A DNA stretch of 64,000 nucleotides, from positions 76,888,254 through 76,952,253 of the forward strand of contig NC_054706.1 of the NCBI RefSeq assembly GCF_016097555.1, in the 5' to 3' direction. The notes beneath the pieces were generated by a model. The model was not told the DNA's origin and ran no database searches. It saw only the letters and a list, made by a program, of their open reading frames with translations. Source of the DNA: Gigantopelta aegis. Its lineage: Eukaryota > Mollusca > Gastropoda > Neomphalida > Peltospiridae. Both the position numbers and the translations under genes were made by a program. Below, in pieces: positions 34,139-46,505 of this stretch. Every line of letters begins with the position of its first letter. Position 1 is the stretch's first letter.

Positions 34139-34685
34139 AACTGTCGGAGTGTAGGTAATAATATGTAACAGTAAATCATGTTTTATGTTGCACTGCAGGA
34201 CAATATCCAATCGATGATTACTGGTATAATGCAAACGTAATATGTTGTATTATTCTATGTAATGGCCAACTGGGATAATTGAATATTGGCGACAGCCTGT
34301 ACACGCGTATAATTAATAACAAATGTGTAGGTTAATAAAATCTGAATTACCAGACATTATACTTGAAACATTAACAGTGAAACCCAAGTCGCTACAGCGG
34401 GTTAAAAAGACATCATTTAATACCTACGTCTATATTAAATTAGCTAATATGTGTTTAGAAATAAGAAGGCAAATTGGTATTGAGTTCTACGTTTTGTAAT
34501 ATTTATTTTAAAATCATAGATACAACTGGTTGAAATTCCAGAAACGTTAAAAATATAAAGCATCCTAAAGTATATGCTAAAATGGCAATATAAATGACAT
34601 TCTATTTATGTAACACTTTCAGACTATAATACATCATAACTAACTATGCTTATTAGTTTTATTATTCTAGTTAAAATCAATTAAA
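34139..34685. repeat. 550-bp dispersed repeat, uninterrupted copy
   Basis: Homologous to 45226-45369 plus 50338-50680: GTCGGAGTGTAGGTAATAAT at the left, AATATAAAGCATCCTAAAG near the right. This copy lacks the 4.96-kb insertion and therefore serves as an empty site. No coding content; family unknown. Confidence 0.8.
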
Positions 34686-34969
34686 GTCACAGACCCTAGA
34701 AATAGAGTGAAACGAGAGTTTGTGGCGTTGAAACGTGAAATACCCTTAAAAATAGACAAAACTTTGTCTCCATTAAAGGAGTCCGGATACCAAAGCATAT
34801 ATACGGCGTAATGAATTGTTTGCCGTCATAAACCACAACACGCAACTACCGCGCTCCCCTTATTGACCAAGTTGAGCGTGCCAGTCTTGGTTGGGTTTTT
34901 TTTTTCGCCGATCTCCGATGTTTGCCGGAAACTGTCGACAATTGATGAGCTAGTCCCGTGACGTCATCG

Positions 34970-35182
34970 ATGAGAGGAAAACTGAAGAAACTACCAAGCA
35001 GCATGGACGAACTTAGCGATTCGAGTGACGAAGAAATGTGTCCAGCTTGTGCTAATGGAATCAAACCGTATCAGTTTAAACCACTTATCAGAGACTTGGT
35101 CCCTAATCCCGGAAATGTTGTCTTAGACGAAAATTCGGATGAATCAACTGCCGACGAAGACGAGGAAGCCACACGGTCATAG
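34970..35182 (+). CDS. Short acidic hypothetical protein
   Basis: 70 codons from ATG 34970; a downstream ATG at 35003 would give 59 codons. It has a Ser/Asp/Glu-rich start (DELSDSSDEE), a CPAC pair, GIKPYQFKPL and a strongly acidic C terminus ending DEDEEATRS. The PYxFxP phrase with acidic flanks resembles the N terminus of the uncharacterised P2X7-like intracellular-domain proteins abundant in molluscs and cnidarians, so it may be a truncated copy. I see no second exon. Function unknown. Confidence 0.35.
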   Translation: MRGKLKKLPSSMDELSDSSDEEMCPACANGIKPYQFKPLIRDLVPNPGNVVLDENSDESTADEDEEATRS

Positions 35183-37080
35183 ACTAGCATACAAGCATTT
35201 TTTTAAACATAATTTTTTATGACATTTTTAATGTAAACTGAAGCAAATGGACCTAATTAGAAGAAAAGCACACAAAATGTAATAATATTTCATCATAAAT
35301 CTTGTTCAGCATAGATGTAAATATGACACGTCAGTGGATATTCCAGAGGCCGATTTCGCAAATTTGCAAAAAGCATCTCCTTCTCACCAAAAAAAACTAA
35401 AATTAGCACAATTTTCTTGTTCTCTTAACTAGTTACCCTCCAAGTTTTAATGTGTTTGGTTAAACCGTGTATTTTTAATTATTAAGAAAATGTGTTGCCA
35501 GTCTGCCGAAACTGTCCACAGCCGGATACAGAAACACAGAAATGTTGGAAAATATTATACTGTTGTCACATACTGACAATCACTTTACAACTAATATGTC
35601 TTATCGACAATATTATTATGTAGTCTTTGCATTTATTAATATAAAATACAACAGGACCGTAGGAACTGGAGAGGGGCGGGCCTAGGGACTTGTTCTCCAT
35701 CACACACTCTAGGATGAAAAAATATATATTTTCACTACTCTGCATAAATAAAGATAAAAATCTAGTTCCCTCCACTTGTGAGCTTTTTTTTTATCACATT
35801 AATTTTTGCCATTGTAACCAAAATCTGATGTAGAGTTTATACCCGGTCCGTCAGTGCCCCACCTCCCAAAGTCGTTCCTACGGGCCTGTAAAAACTAAAT
35901 ATATTCAAAGGAGTATATTGGTTGGTTATAGGTTTGAAATGGGGGGTTTTATTGAACATTTTATTTCACACACTTTTACAAATTTTAAACAGAAATTATG
36001 TTACTATAATCTATCGAAAACAATAAAACATTATATATATACATTAATTTCTGAATTGTTTTTAGTACATACATGTAAGTTTACCCTCCGCACCCTCTGG
36101 CAGAAACCCAGGGTAGGTATTAAAACAATTATTTGGTGTAGAGTATTTTTAATATGACATACAGAAAGCATTGAAAAGTACAATTTTATTATGCTTTAAT
36201 AATCGACATTAGCTTTAAAACTAATTAACCATCATTCCTTCTGGCCAGAGTACATATGTTGTTCCTGCTAAAGTGTTAGCATTTTAATTTTAATGACAAT
36301 ATACTGAACTGACGATAAACATTGTTAACTTCGTAATCACGTTTTGAGATTAACAAACCAACTAGATTAAGAGACGTTAGTATGGAGTCGTTATGGGCTG
36401 TCGGTAATTTAAGTTAATTTGGTAATTATAGGTAAATAAATGTGAAGTTTAAATATTCGTATGTGAACAAATTGCAATACCTTTATTTAATGTACCGTAT
36501 ATCTTAAGTACATACTTGTTTTAATTTTCACATTGTAAATGTACCATAACCTGCTGTATTTAGTTGGTGTAAAGCCCGTTCGACGACAATAATGCGTCCA
36601 TGTTTTAAAACAACTTTCGTTTTTTTTGAAATCGAAACCATGATGTTAGCCGTTTCTTGGGGTGCATTGCTGTTACTGTTGCAGTTACACACTGCGCAGT
36701 TAACCTTCATATAATTACGTCGACAGTATATAATAACACTAATTATCTTGGAAATTAAATTTCCGATAAACCTGGAAACAAAAAAGAGAAGAAAATAAAG
36801 ACGACTAAAAGGCACAACCAAAGAATCAACAGGTGTACCGGTATTGCTTGGTAACTCTCACCGATGACGTATTGCCTCGCTTTCGTTCAGATCTATGCAT
36901 AATCCCGCCTACTTCTGTTTTTACACCAAACCTAAAACGCGCAGATGACCGGTGCATCGCAGCGAGCCGGGCGTTAGAAAAAAATAGTATGGGAGATATA
37001 TGTTTTATTACAGTTGGCTGGTTATACTGTATTACCACTGAAATGGAATATGCTGGTAGGTGGGGTAAGATTTACGATAT
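35183..37080. other. AT-rich intergenic DNA, no gene seen
   Basis: No supported coding sequence. The left end of the Harbinger element should lie in or near 36.5-37.1 kb, but I could not find a terminal repeat matching its right side. Confidence 0.4.
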
Positions 37081-40000
37081 TTAATAATTATAATATTGTG
37101 GTTCAGGTTGTGGTTGCACAGCTTGAAGTTGGTCCTGTTGACTATACAACTGCTGCGTGAACGTATGTTGATACTGCTGCATGGATGTGGTACTTGAATC
37201 AGTAGTAGCAGTGGCAGAACTCGGATTTTTCTCTCGCCCCTTAGCCTCCTGTGACGGTACATGCTCTTAATTTCTTTTCGCCTGTGGCGATATTAATTGT
37301 TTTAGAGGGCCGTGTGCAGTTCCATATGCACTTACGCCCAGGTGGCCAGTAGTTACGTAATACCTCCGCGAGTGCGGTTTTTACAACCGTGATTTGGCGA
37401 CTAGGCGTCATTAAGTCTGACGATCTGAGGAAAATATACCTCTTGGTTACTGTGGAAATATACACATCATAAGATTCGGTTCCGCGTCCTGTCTCCGGAC
37501 CAGTCTGGGATTTTATAATAAATAGCTAGGGTTTTAGAGATATCGGGGAGAAACATAGGAAGGCTTCCAGGGATCGCTGTCCGTCCGGACTGGTAAATAA
37601 TTTTATTTCTGCTCTGTGTATAACCTTGATGTGATTGATGTGACTTTAAATATTTTAATACTGTATTATACCAATATTATTTAGACGGTGCTGCCGGTCA
37701 TCTGACGCAGTAAACTGTAGGCTCGCTGTCTAAATAAATATATAAAGCTTAGCCAGTCATCCATCTAGGAATAGAGTTGTAATTACTTTATTAATTAAGT
37801 TCTCCTGGAAGCGTTTCTCAATTATCACACGTGTGGGTGTTGTGTCACGGTGAAGTGATTAGCATATTGTGTAAACTAGACAACTAGAGATTAACTAATT
37901 AAGTGATCAGTTCTGGGTTGTTATTATTTGTTGTTGTTAATTAACTACTGCGGCAGTACATTTGTCAGCGAGGGTTAATACAGATTCCAAAGTGTATTGT
38001 GTTTTTGTTGTGTTTTCTAGAGAACTAAACGTGCTATAATAATATATACCTATATAAGATCTTATCTCTGATCATACCTAGACGAGCCACACTAGGGTAT
38101 AACCGCCCGTTACAGAGAGATCTAATAGATATACAGTTAGGAGAGATATTTGGACAATCGTGTTACATTCAGTTACGGGTATTATAGGATCCCCGTGACA
38201 CCTCCATATAAATTCTAAGAACTTCATCTTCCATCCATTCTTGAGTTAGTTTGGAAAATGTTTTAATTCTTTTGGACAAGAAAGTAAAGATCTTTGCATC
38301 GTCGTCTTCTTGTGTAAGTTTGGATGCTATCTTTTGCATGCTCTCCATGTTGGATGCAGAACGTTGTTTAAGATGTTCAATCAAACTGTCCACCTCCAAC
38401 TCTTTTTTCTTCTTGCCCTTTATGCTAGTGCGTTTGCTGCATTTCAGTGTTGCTCTTTCTGTTTTATCCTGGGATCCTTGCTGGGATGTGGCGGATAATG
38501 ATCCTGTTGACTCGCTCACACTGGGTGTCATGCTTGTCTGAGAAGTAATGTCTTGAGTGGTGGTTGGTGAACTTGATCTTGACATAGATGTTGACATGAT
38601 GTACCTATAAATAAACAATTATAAACATGATGAAGTATTATGAATGACTAGTTTAATATGAAAATATAAATAACGATATTTGTATTCAGGTTTCTGGCAA
38701 CAGGTGAGACGTACACGTCTTTGGCATCACAGTACAGAGTTGGCGTGACTACCTTGTCCAAAATTGTACCTGAGGTATGTGAGGCTATCTGGATTACGAT
38801 GCAGGAACACTTCATGCCTTTCCCTAAAACTAGTGAAGAGTGGCGTGCAAAAGCTGTGAATTTTGCTCAAAGGTGGGACTATCCACAATGCATAGGTGCC
38901 ATAGATGGGAAGCATGTACTAATTGAAGCCCCAGCCAACACAGGGTCTCAGTACTGCAACTACAAGCACACATTTTCAGTGGTGCTACTAGCTTTGATTG
39001 ATGCACATTACAGTTTCATCTACATTGATATAGGAGCATATGGAAAACAATCTGATGGTGGTATTTATTCTGCTTCAACGTTGGAAAGAGCATTGTCACC
39101 TCCAAATTCACTGCAGTTACCCAAGGATGATGTTATTAATGGGGATGAGGAATTAGGTCCAATGCCCTATGTGGTAGTAGCAGACGAGGCTTTTCCGTTG
39201 CAACGACATATGATGAGGCCCTATCCAGGAAAAAACACAAGTGAGGAACAAGACGTCTACAACTACCGCCATAGTCGTGCAAGAAGAATTGTAGAGAATG
39301 CCTTTGGGATTTTATCACAAAGATGGCGAATGTACCACACTAAAATTGCAGTTATGCCAGATAGTGTCAATTGTTAAGGCAACAACTGTGCTGCACAATA
39401 TGTTACAAAGAAAATCTAAGACAACCACAGAATTGTTGGATGACACCAGTTGTGACCAAGCAGCAGGCCTTCAACCACTAGATAGATTGGGCACAAGAGG
39501 CACAGCTGAGGCAATACAGATAAGAGAAATGTTTACCAGATATTTTAACAGACATCCTTTACCATGGCAAGTACAATATGTTCGAAGAGGACTAAATATG
39601 TAAAGCACTATGTACCTTGGAGTATCTGGTTCTTGGTATGTCTCTGCAGCACTTTCCTCCTCCATTTCATCGTGACTATAGCGGGATTCCTCTCCTTCTG
39701 AAGAACTTCTGAAGATAATCTTTATTCCGTCTTTCTTTTAAAATGTTCCTTATAAACGTATTGTTTTTCCTAAGTTGGTTATTATGAAAGTGAAGGTATT
39801 TGTTTTTAGAGTTAAGAATTAGAGGTTGAGTTATAAAATACATTAAAATGTAGTATAAATATAAATACGCACCTCCGCCCAGACACATGATCAACCAGAA
39901 ATGTCAACTGGTCATACAATGGCCATTTGTTGATAGTTTTAGCTGCCAAACCGCTCTTACACATGGCAATTTCTCTCCTTTTTTTGGTGAAAGCGTCAAG

Positions 40001-40201
40001 CTTTTGCTTCCAAACTTTCTTCCAGTCATCCCCTGAAATACATTTTGTTTCAAGTATATATTTTAATAGCATAGCCCAGAACAGAACATGGTAAATAATA
40101 TAATGGAATATGCAATACAATATAATAACATATTTTAAAATACATGTTAAATGAATTGAAAGCCATGTATTACTGTTATTTCGATGTCAAGGTCCTCGTG
40201 T

Positions 40202-40289
<88 letters not shown>

Positions 40290-42664
40290 CAAAACAGGTA
40301 ACTGGTGTAGTTTACAGAGCGAGCATTCACTCATGGTGCAGTACAGTAAGCCACAATTGTACTGGGGTATCTATAGCCACAGATGACATAGCAACAATCT
40401 CGGAAACCATTCTTTATTTTCTATGCTTATTATATGCCGACGATACTGCGCTTCTCGCAACAAACGCCTTCGATTTACAACAATCCCTTAATGCCTTTTT
40501 ACAATATTGCAATAAATGGAAACTTAAAGTTAACGTAAACAAAACTAAAATAATAATTTTTAATGGTACTGCTACTGACTACAAGAAGGTATTTACATTA
40601 GGAAACCAAACACTCGAAAACGTAAAAGAGTACAAATATTTAGGGTTAACTTTTACCAAATTAAATAGGTTTAAAATCACCAAAAAACTGCTAACACAAA
40701 AGGCGACAAAATCAATGTACTTTATCCTATCAAAATCTAAAGACAATAACTTTTCAGTTGAATGTAAATTAAAATTATTTGATTCCATGGTTGTCCCGAT
40801 TCTTTTATATGGATGTGAAATATGGGGCCATGAAAATATTGATATTATTGAAGCTATTCATATTAAATTTTTAAAACACATCCTACCAGTAAGGAAAGGA
40901 ACCCCACTATTCATGATATACGGTGAACTTGGAAGAAAACCCCTTAAATTAATTATCCAACAAAGGATGATAAGTATCTGGTCCCGAATTGTTTCTGGAA
41001 AACAAACAAAAACATCCTTCTTATTGTATAAACTAATGTTACACGACTCTAACATATCTGGATATAATTATAAGTGGATAAAACACGTGGAAAATATATT
41101 TAACCAACTAGGTATGACCAGTATTTGGATGTCACAAAACGTTTCATCTATACCACTACTTATTCATCACGTTAAATTGAGACAAAACGATCAGTACCTA
41201 CAACAATGGAATAGCGACATAGCTTCATCATCAAGGGGTGAAATGTACACCACATTTAAAGAACACCTAACATTAGAAAAATATATTATAAAATTACCAC
41301 AAATATCCTGGACTACGTTACTAAAATTTAGAACATCAAACCATTACTTACCAATCGAATCAGGACGATGGAACAACACCCCAGTAGAAAGCAGACTATG
41401 TACACTATGTAACAAAAATGACATCAGAGACGAATTTCACTATCTACTTACATGCTTTTTTTTTTAATAACTCCCGAAAAAAATTGTTAAAGCCATATTA
41501 TTATAACAAACCCAATATACTGAAATTTAAACAATTAATGACAAATGACAAAATAAGTCTTCTAAAAAGGTTGTGCAAATTAATAAAGAAATTACGGATA
41601 AATTCGGTAAACCTTAAAAAGAATTGTCTTCCAAGCTTATGCTGTCTTATTCCGACTACTACTATCCGTGTTTGCATATATATATATGTATATATGTATG
41701 TATGTGTGTGTATATATATAGAAATATATTTCATTTTGTATTATTATTATTATTATTAGAAATTTTTGTTTTGATATTGTACATGTAAATTTTCTCCTGT
41801 AAACCCCATCTTGTCACTCATATAATTATTGTTAATATACCTCATATGCCGCTGAATAGCGGCCTGAGTGAAATAAAGTTCTGTTCTGTTCTGTTCTGTA
41901 GGTCGACGGATCAATCAATTGATTACTCTAATATATTACTAAACAAACAAGCAGGTAGAAAAGATAATAATATATTCATAAATGGTTTCATCAAATAAAC
42001 CAAATAAATAAATAAATAAATTAATTAATTAATTAATTAAAGCGACCGGATGAACACGTTTCTCTTCAGACGTAATCTGTTTGTTTAGTAGTTTTTGTGG
42101 GGTGCTTTTTATTTGTTGCATTTATTTTATTTAAATTTAAATGTCCAGAAGTATTGATCGTGAACGAATCGTCTGCATCCCGTTGCTTGATTTTGTATTT
42201 ACTTATTGTTATTTTTCTATGTTTTATCTTTTATAATGTTTATTTGTCATTATTTATTTAATTTTTATCGTCTGCATCCCCTCGTGTGCGCAGATTCGTT
42301 TTAAACAAAATAGGATGATCCTAGGGTTAGGACGCATTTCGGGTATTAGCAATATATGCAAAAAGACGTAATTGTTATGATATACTTGGCTGGGTGCCTG
42401 TGTACTTCGGGGAAGGTAAACAAACGGTAGAAAATTATTTAAAATAGGTAAATCCCAAATGCTATAATTTAACAGATTGAACAGTGTCCGAGAATAGGCC
42501 TATTTACCGTTCATTTCTTTTATATCCATTTCGTTTGCTATTTCCTTCCAAATGTGTTTTTGTAAGTGGAAGTCCTTGTGTTCAGCCATGGTGGACTGGT
42601 ATAAACAAGGATGACTCCTCACCAATTCGATCAATTTTTCATATGTGTGCAAATCAAACTTCAT
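37081..42664 (-). CDS. Harbinger MADF/Myb-like DNA-binding protein, multi-exon
   Basis: The accessory DNA-binding protein of PIF/Harbinger transposons, thought to bring the nuclease to the nucleus and the element ends. Minus-strand exons 42664-42508, 40032-39873, 39708-39616 and 38604-38201 join in phase through GT/AG borders. The last coding part continues at 37244-37081 after a solo LTR insertion, giving about 325 aa in all. MADF signature: LIELVRSHPCLYQ and HIWKEIANEMD in exon 1, then DDWKKVWKQKLDAF and KWPLYDQLTFLVDHV in exon 2. Exon 3 is acidic and Ser-rich. Exon 4 has a basic KKKK stretch and a C-terminal helical region that could be BESS-like. The tail is Gln-rich (QQYQHTFTQQLYSQQ) and ends at TAA 37081-37083. 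Intron 1 contains a non-LTR retroelement and intron 3 the nuclease gene on the other strand. No nonsense or frameshift apart from the LTR. Confidence 0.82.
37250..38200. mobile_element. Solo LTR inserted in the MADF coding sequence
   Basis: 951 bp with ends TGTGACGG ... CCGTGACA (plus strand), flanked by the 5-bp duplication CCTCC at 37245-37249 and 38201-38205. TG...CA ends and a 5-bp duplication are typical of Gypsy-type LTRs. No gag/pol is attached, so it is a solo LTR. Removing it and one CCTCC rejoins the MADF frame as Met-Glu-Ala-Lys. Confidence 0.85.
38690..39603 (+). CDS. PIF/Harbinger DDE nuclease, frameshifted, first exon not found
   Basis: HARBI1-like transposase exon: acceptor TGTATTCAG at 38689, then FLATGETYTSLASQYRVG, a typical exon 2 start. 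The DDE triad is visible: D in GAIDGKHV, D in VVADEAFP and E in RRIVENAFGIL. HSRARRIVENAFG is the family's best-known block. Near 39370 the frame shifts by one base (the upstream frame ends PDSVNC, the downstream one continues SIVKATTVLHNML), and the ORF ends at 39603. It lies entirely inside intron 3 of the MADF gene on the opposite strand. The expected first exon (upstream helix-turn-helix region) was not seen. The frameshift suggests this copy is inactive, unless it is a sequencing error. Confidence 0.85.
40203..40288 (+). repeat. (GA)n microsatellite
   Basis: About 42 GA repeats between MADF exon 2 and the retroelement in MADF intron 1. It fuses artificially with the RT frame. Confidence 0.97.
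40385..41899 (+). mobile_element. Non-LTR retroelement, 5'-truncated, in MADF intron 1
   Basis: RT from YADDTALLATN (YADD at 40433-40444) through KLKVNVNKTK, YKYLGLTFTK and LYGCEIWG to a C-terminal CTLCNK...H...C zinc-knuckle-like end at about 41455. A T-run there breaks the frame, and the rest continues in another frame to about 41700. The 3' end GAAATAAAGTTCTG(TTCTG)n at 41869-41899 is a plausible element terminus. Same family as the copy in GDE1 intron 3. Confidence 0.88.
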
Positions 42665-42836
42665 TATCGCTTCCGGAAGGGAAACCCCTACATTAATGAC
42701 GTAATTATGACATTTCTACCGTTGTCCGCGCAGACAAGCGGATAAAAATCGCCTCTCCTAGCGATTTTTTTTCCGCGCGGTCAAAAATCAGCGCGGCAAT
42801 CCGCCTGCATGGAAACGCTTGTATAGTAGATACTGT

Positions 42837-43381
42837 CATGTCATGTCATAGGGTTTTACGTGCACATTCAGAACAAGCTGTTGTAGCGCACGCCTGTCGT
42901 GGGCACAAGAGCCGGCCTTGGTTAAGGACCACACAGATATTGAGAGAGGAAACCCGCTGTCGCCACTTCATGGGCTACTCTTTTTGATTGTCATGTCATG
43001 TCATAGGGTTTTACGTGCACATTCAGAACAAGCTGTTGTAGCGCACGCCTGTCGTGGGCACAAGAGCCGGCCTTGGTTAAGGACCACACAGATATTGAGA
43101 GAGGAAACCCGCTGTCGCCACTTCATGGGCTACTCTTTTTGATTGTCATGTCATGTCATAGGGTTTTACGTGCACATTCAGAACAAGCTGTTGTAGCGCA
43201 CGCCTGTCCATGACAGGAAAGGTGGGGGGAGGGGAGAGGAGGGACCGCCTGCACTGGCAGGTGCAAGGGAGCACCAGCAGCTCGATCAAATCGGTAGCAG
43301 GCGGATGGGGTGGTGGTGGTGCTATGGAATTTGAATGGAGCAGTTAAATGCCAAAGAGAAAAGGGTGCGCAATTTTGATTG
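42837..43381. mobile_element. SINE-like retroposon with a tandem trimer, 12-bp TSD
   Basis: Two 154-bp units (CATGTCATAGGGTTTTACGTG ... GGGCTACTCTTTTTGATTG type) followed by a third unit with a different GC-rich 3' part. The block is bracketed by AGTAGATACTGT at 42825-42836 and 43382-43393. Related copies: 60958-61230 (same 3' part) and 60420-60520 (reverse). Confidence 0.75.
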
Positions 43382-43783
43382 AGTAGATACTGTGAAGCGA
43401 TTTTCTTAAAAGCAGCGCGTGTTCGGCGCGGACAAAACACGCGCGGCTTTCGGCGCGGAAATATGCTCCATGGAAAAGGGCCTTAATGCGGTCTTTGACG
43501 CTGCTAATTTAATCCATTTAAGCTATGTTTTCATTAATGCGGCTGCGGTCCGGGTGCGTCCGATTGCGGTGTGGGTGCTTGCGTTTGTTGTGTTTCCATT
43601 TGTGCAGCTACTGACTGCGATTAGTCCAGTCATGGCATCCAAGATGCAACAACAGGACTTGTTGTTAGAAAAAGAGCTTATTATGATAGTCCTGTACAGT
43701 TTGATACAGAAATAAACAAAATGAAGCACCATTGCATGATATTATAAAAATTAGTACCAACAAGTAGTGCCCCAGAACCATAA

Positions 43784-43785
<2 letters not shown>

Positions 43786-43846
<61 letters not shown>

Positions 43847-43848
43847 TA

Positions 43849-43935
<87 letters not shown>

Positions 43936-43965
43936 CTATATATATATATATATTTTTATTTATAG
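43786..43965 (+). repeat. (TA)n(TC)n(TA)n microsatellite
   Basis: Near-symmetric compound microsatellite inside the TIR element. Confidence 0.97.
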
Positions 43966-44534
43966 CAGAATATATATAGAGAGAGAGAATAATAAACGAG
44001 TTACCAGTTATTATCAAATTTAAATAAAATAATGCTAAAGCTCGTGACAAGTGAATATTACTTCACGGGGGACATAAATTTGATTATGACTGGTACCGAG
44101 TTTGTTATTCTATTTATTACTCCATCTATTAGGGTTTTTTTTTAAAAGCCTTTAGTTTCGATATAGCCTACATCGGCTACACGTCCATGTATTTAGAAAC
44201 GACGTAAACTACTTTACTGTTCTGGGTATTGCTTTAACTTTGTATTTTATTCACTGTTCACAAATAATTTACACAGAAAAATATCACATACATGTACTTT
44301 GATTGCACTGAAAATGTAAGATATTATATGATAAATAAATGTATTAATATTAATTATAATCAGAAGTATCAAGGGTGGGTTTACGTGCCCCCAACCCTCC
44401 ACTGATAGCTGCATACCTCACTACACATCTGGTGATACGGGTAGGCCTCCACAGTACATGGGACATGCCCCTATTCCTACGTCCTATTTACAAATCCTGG
44501 ATCCGCTGTTGTATGTTTTTCATATATACATGGA

Positions 44535-44663
<129 letters not shown>

Positions 44664-44953
44664 TTGTTCAACATATTGTCATTGTAAGTAGACGAGGCAT
44701 GGTTGGAAACCCCTACGAACCAGGGGAATCCTCTGTATGATTCCTATGCGGGCTCTCTGGAATCGCTCCATGATCCGATCCAAAATAATAATAATAATGA
44801 AAAAATCGCGGGCGCTGTACGGAAATCGCATTAATGGAAACACATAATATAAAAACAATGGTGTGCGATATTTGACGCACCGGTACCCGCACCGCAACCG
44901 CATTAATGGAAACATAGCTTAACAGTTACTTCTGAAATGTACGTGTTTTGTAG

Positions 44954-44956
<3 letters not shown>

Positions 44957-45028
<72 letters not shown>
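44957..45028 (+). repeat. (TA)n microsatellite
   Basis: About 36 TA units between the TIR element and the split 550-bp repeat. Confidence 0.97.
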
Positions 45029-45031
<3 letters not shown>

Positions 45032-45373
45032 AGCATTTCGAGTTATTACAAATACCAGGATGACCAGAAACACTTTGGATGTACGAAAATTAATAATCTA
45101 AACAATAAAATGCAAGTAATGTTTAACTTCATTATCTTGTCGGGATTTGAACCACTGTCGTCAGCTGGTTCCAGCAGTTTATTCACACTACGTTCCATTA
45201 TTAGATACACCGTTGTGCTATTTTAGTTGTCGGAGTGTAGGTAATAATATGTAACAGCAAATCATGTTTTTATGCTACACTGCAGTACAATATCCGATCC
45301 ATGATTCACTGGCAATGTGTAAATGTAATAGGCTTCATTACAATGGCTAACTGGGCGAATAGAAGAACCAGGT

Positions 45374-45835
45374 GGCCTCAGACTAGAGTTATCCACCCAT
45401 TTGGTTGTCCAAAATACGGAAACTAATGCGAGAAAATATAGTTTTCTTGTGATGTGATTAATGGCTGGGGAGCTGCTTAGTATACTGGATTGTTACACTG
45501 GGTTTGACAGGTAAGAGGATGCAGTTGGTGAATATGTGCACTTGGTTTACACTGGATACTGCATAATGTCCCCCAGAGCACATTGAAGTCATGCAAAATT
45601 TGTGGAAAATGCACAGAAATGGGTGTGATTCGGTCCCTTAGCCCACGTGTGTTTGTTTACATTGATATAACGCGGAAAAGAGCTGGACAACAGAGGTCGT
45701 CCTTTTGAGTGTTCATTGGGCCCAGGCAGGTAATGTTTCCTGTGAAATGCTAATGGCCTGGTGAAATTAATAAAAGTGCTACAGCCACTGGGGCTACATA
45801 AGAATACATAGTGAAATTAATTGTGGTCTGAGGCC
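45374..45835. repeat. Left 462-bp terminal direct repeat
   Basis: Starts GGCCTCAGAC and ends GTCTGAGGCC. No coding frame. About 98.7% identical to the right copy by eye. Confidence 0.95.
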
Positions 45836-45848
45836 TGATATAGTAGGA

Positions 45849-46500
45849 TGTTTGACACAGGGTGACACACTTTGATACCTAATTGTGAGGTAACTATGAC
45901 AGTTACAGGACTCAAAATGTACATACTAATTGTCCAGATAGGTGGAAATCTGAAACGAATCAGTTTGGGTGATGAATATTTTATTTTGTTTAATTAAATT
46001 AAATTTTATTATATTTATATTTTCAAAATTTGTAATTTCACAAATTATGACATGATTCAGCCTGCATTGTACCCCTATCAGGTCATAGGTCATTCTTTTC
46101 AATCAGAATGTATCCCTACACCCTGTGAGAGCCTCACTTTGAAGGTTAAGGTTAAATAAGTCAATATGGAGGATTTCTTCAATGATGTTTGACACAGGGT
46201 GACACACTTTGATACCTAATTGTGAGGTAACTATGACAGTTACAGGACTCAAAATGTACATGTTAATTGTGCAGATAGGTGGAAATCTGAAACTTATCAG
46301 TTTGGGTGATGAATATTTTATTTCTTTAAATTAAATTAAATTTTATTATATTTATATTTTGAAATTTGTAATTTCACAAATTATAACATGATTTGACCTG
46401 CATTGTACCCGTATCAGGTCATAGGTCATTCTTTTTAATCAGAATGTATCCCTACACCCTGTGAGAGCCTCACTTTGAGTATTAAGGCTAATTGAATAAG
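45849..46500 (+). repeat. Tandem duplication of the HNH upstream region
   Basis: Two copies of about 335 bp: 45849-46182 and 46184-46500. Both begin GATGTTTGACACAGGGTGAC and end at an ATGGAGG start region. The first copy's ATG (about 46167) opens M-E-D-F-F and soon breaks up. The second copy's ATG at 46506 is the start of the real ORF. Confidence 0.9.
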
Positions 46501-46505
46501 TCAAA

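Noticed and set aside
38251-38541. Plus-strand 96-codon frame
   Set aside because: Antisense shadow of MADF exon 4.
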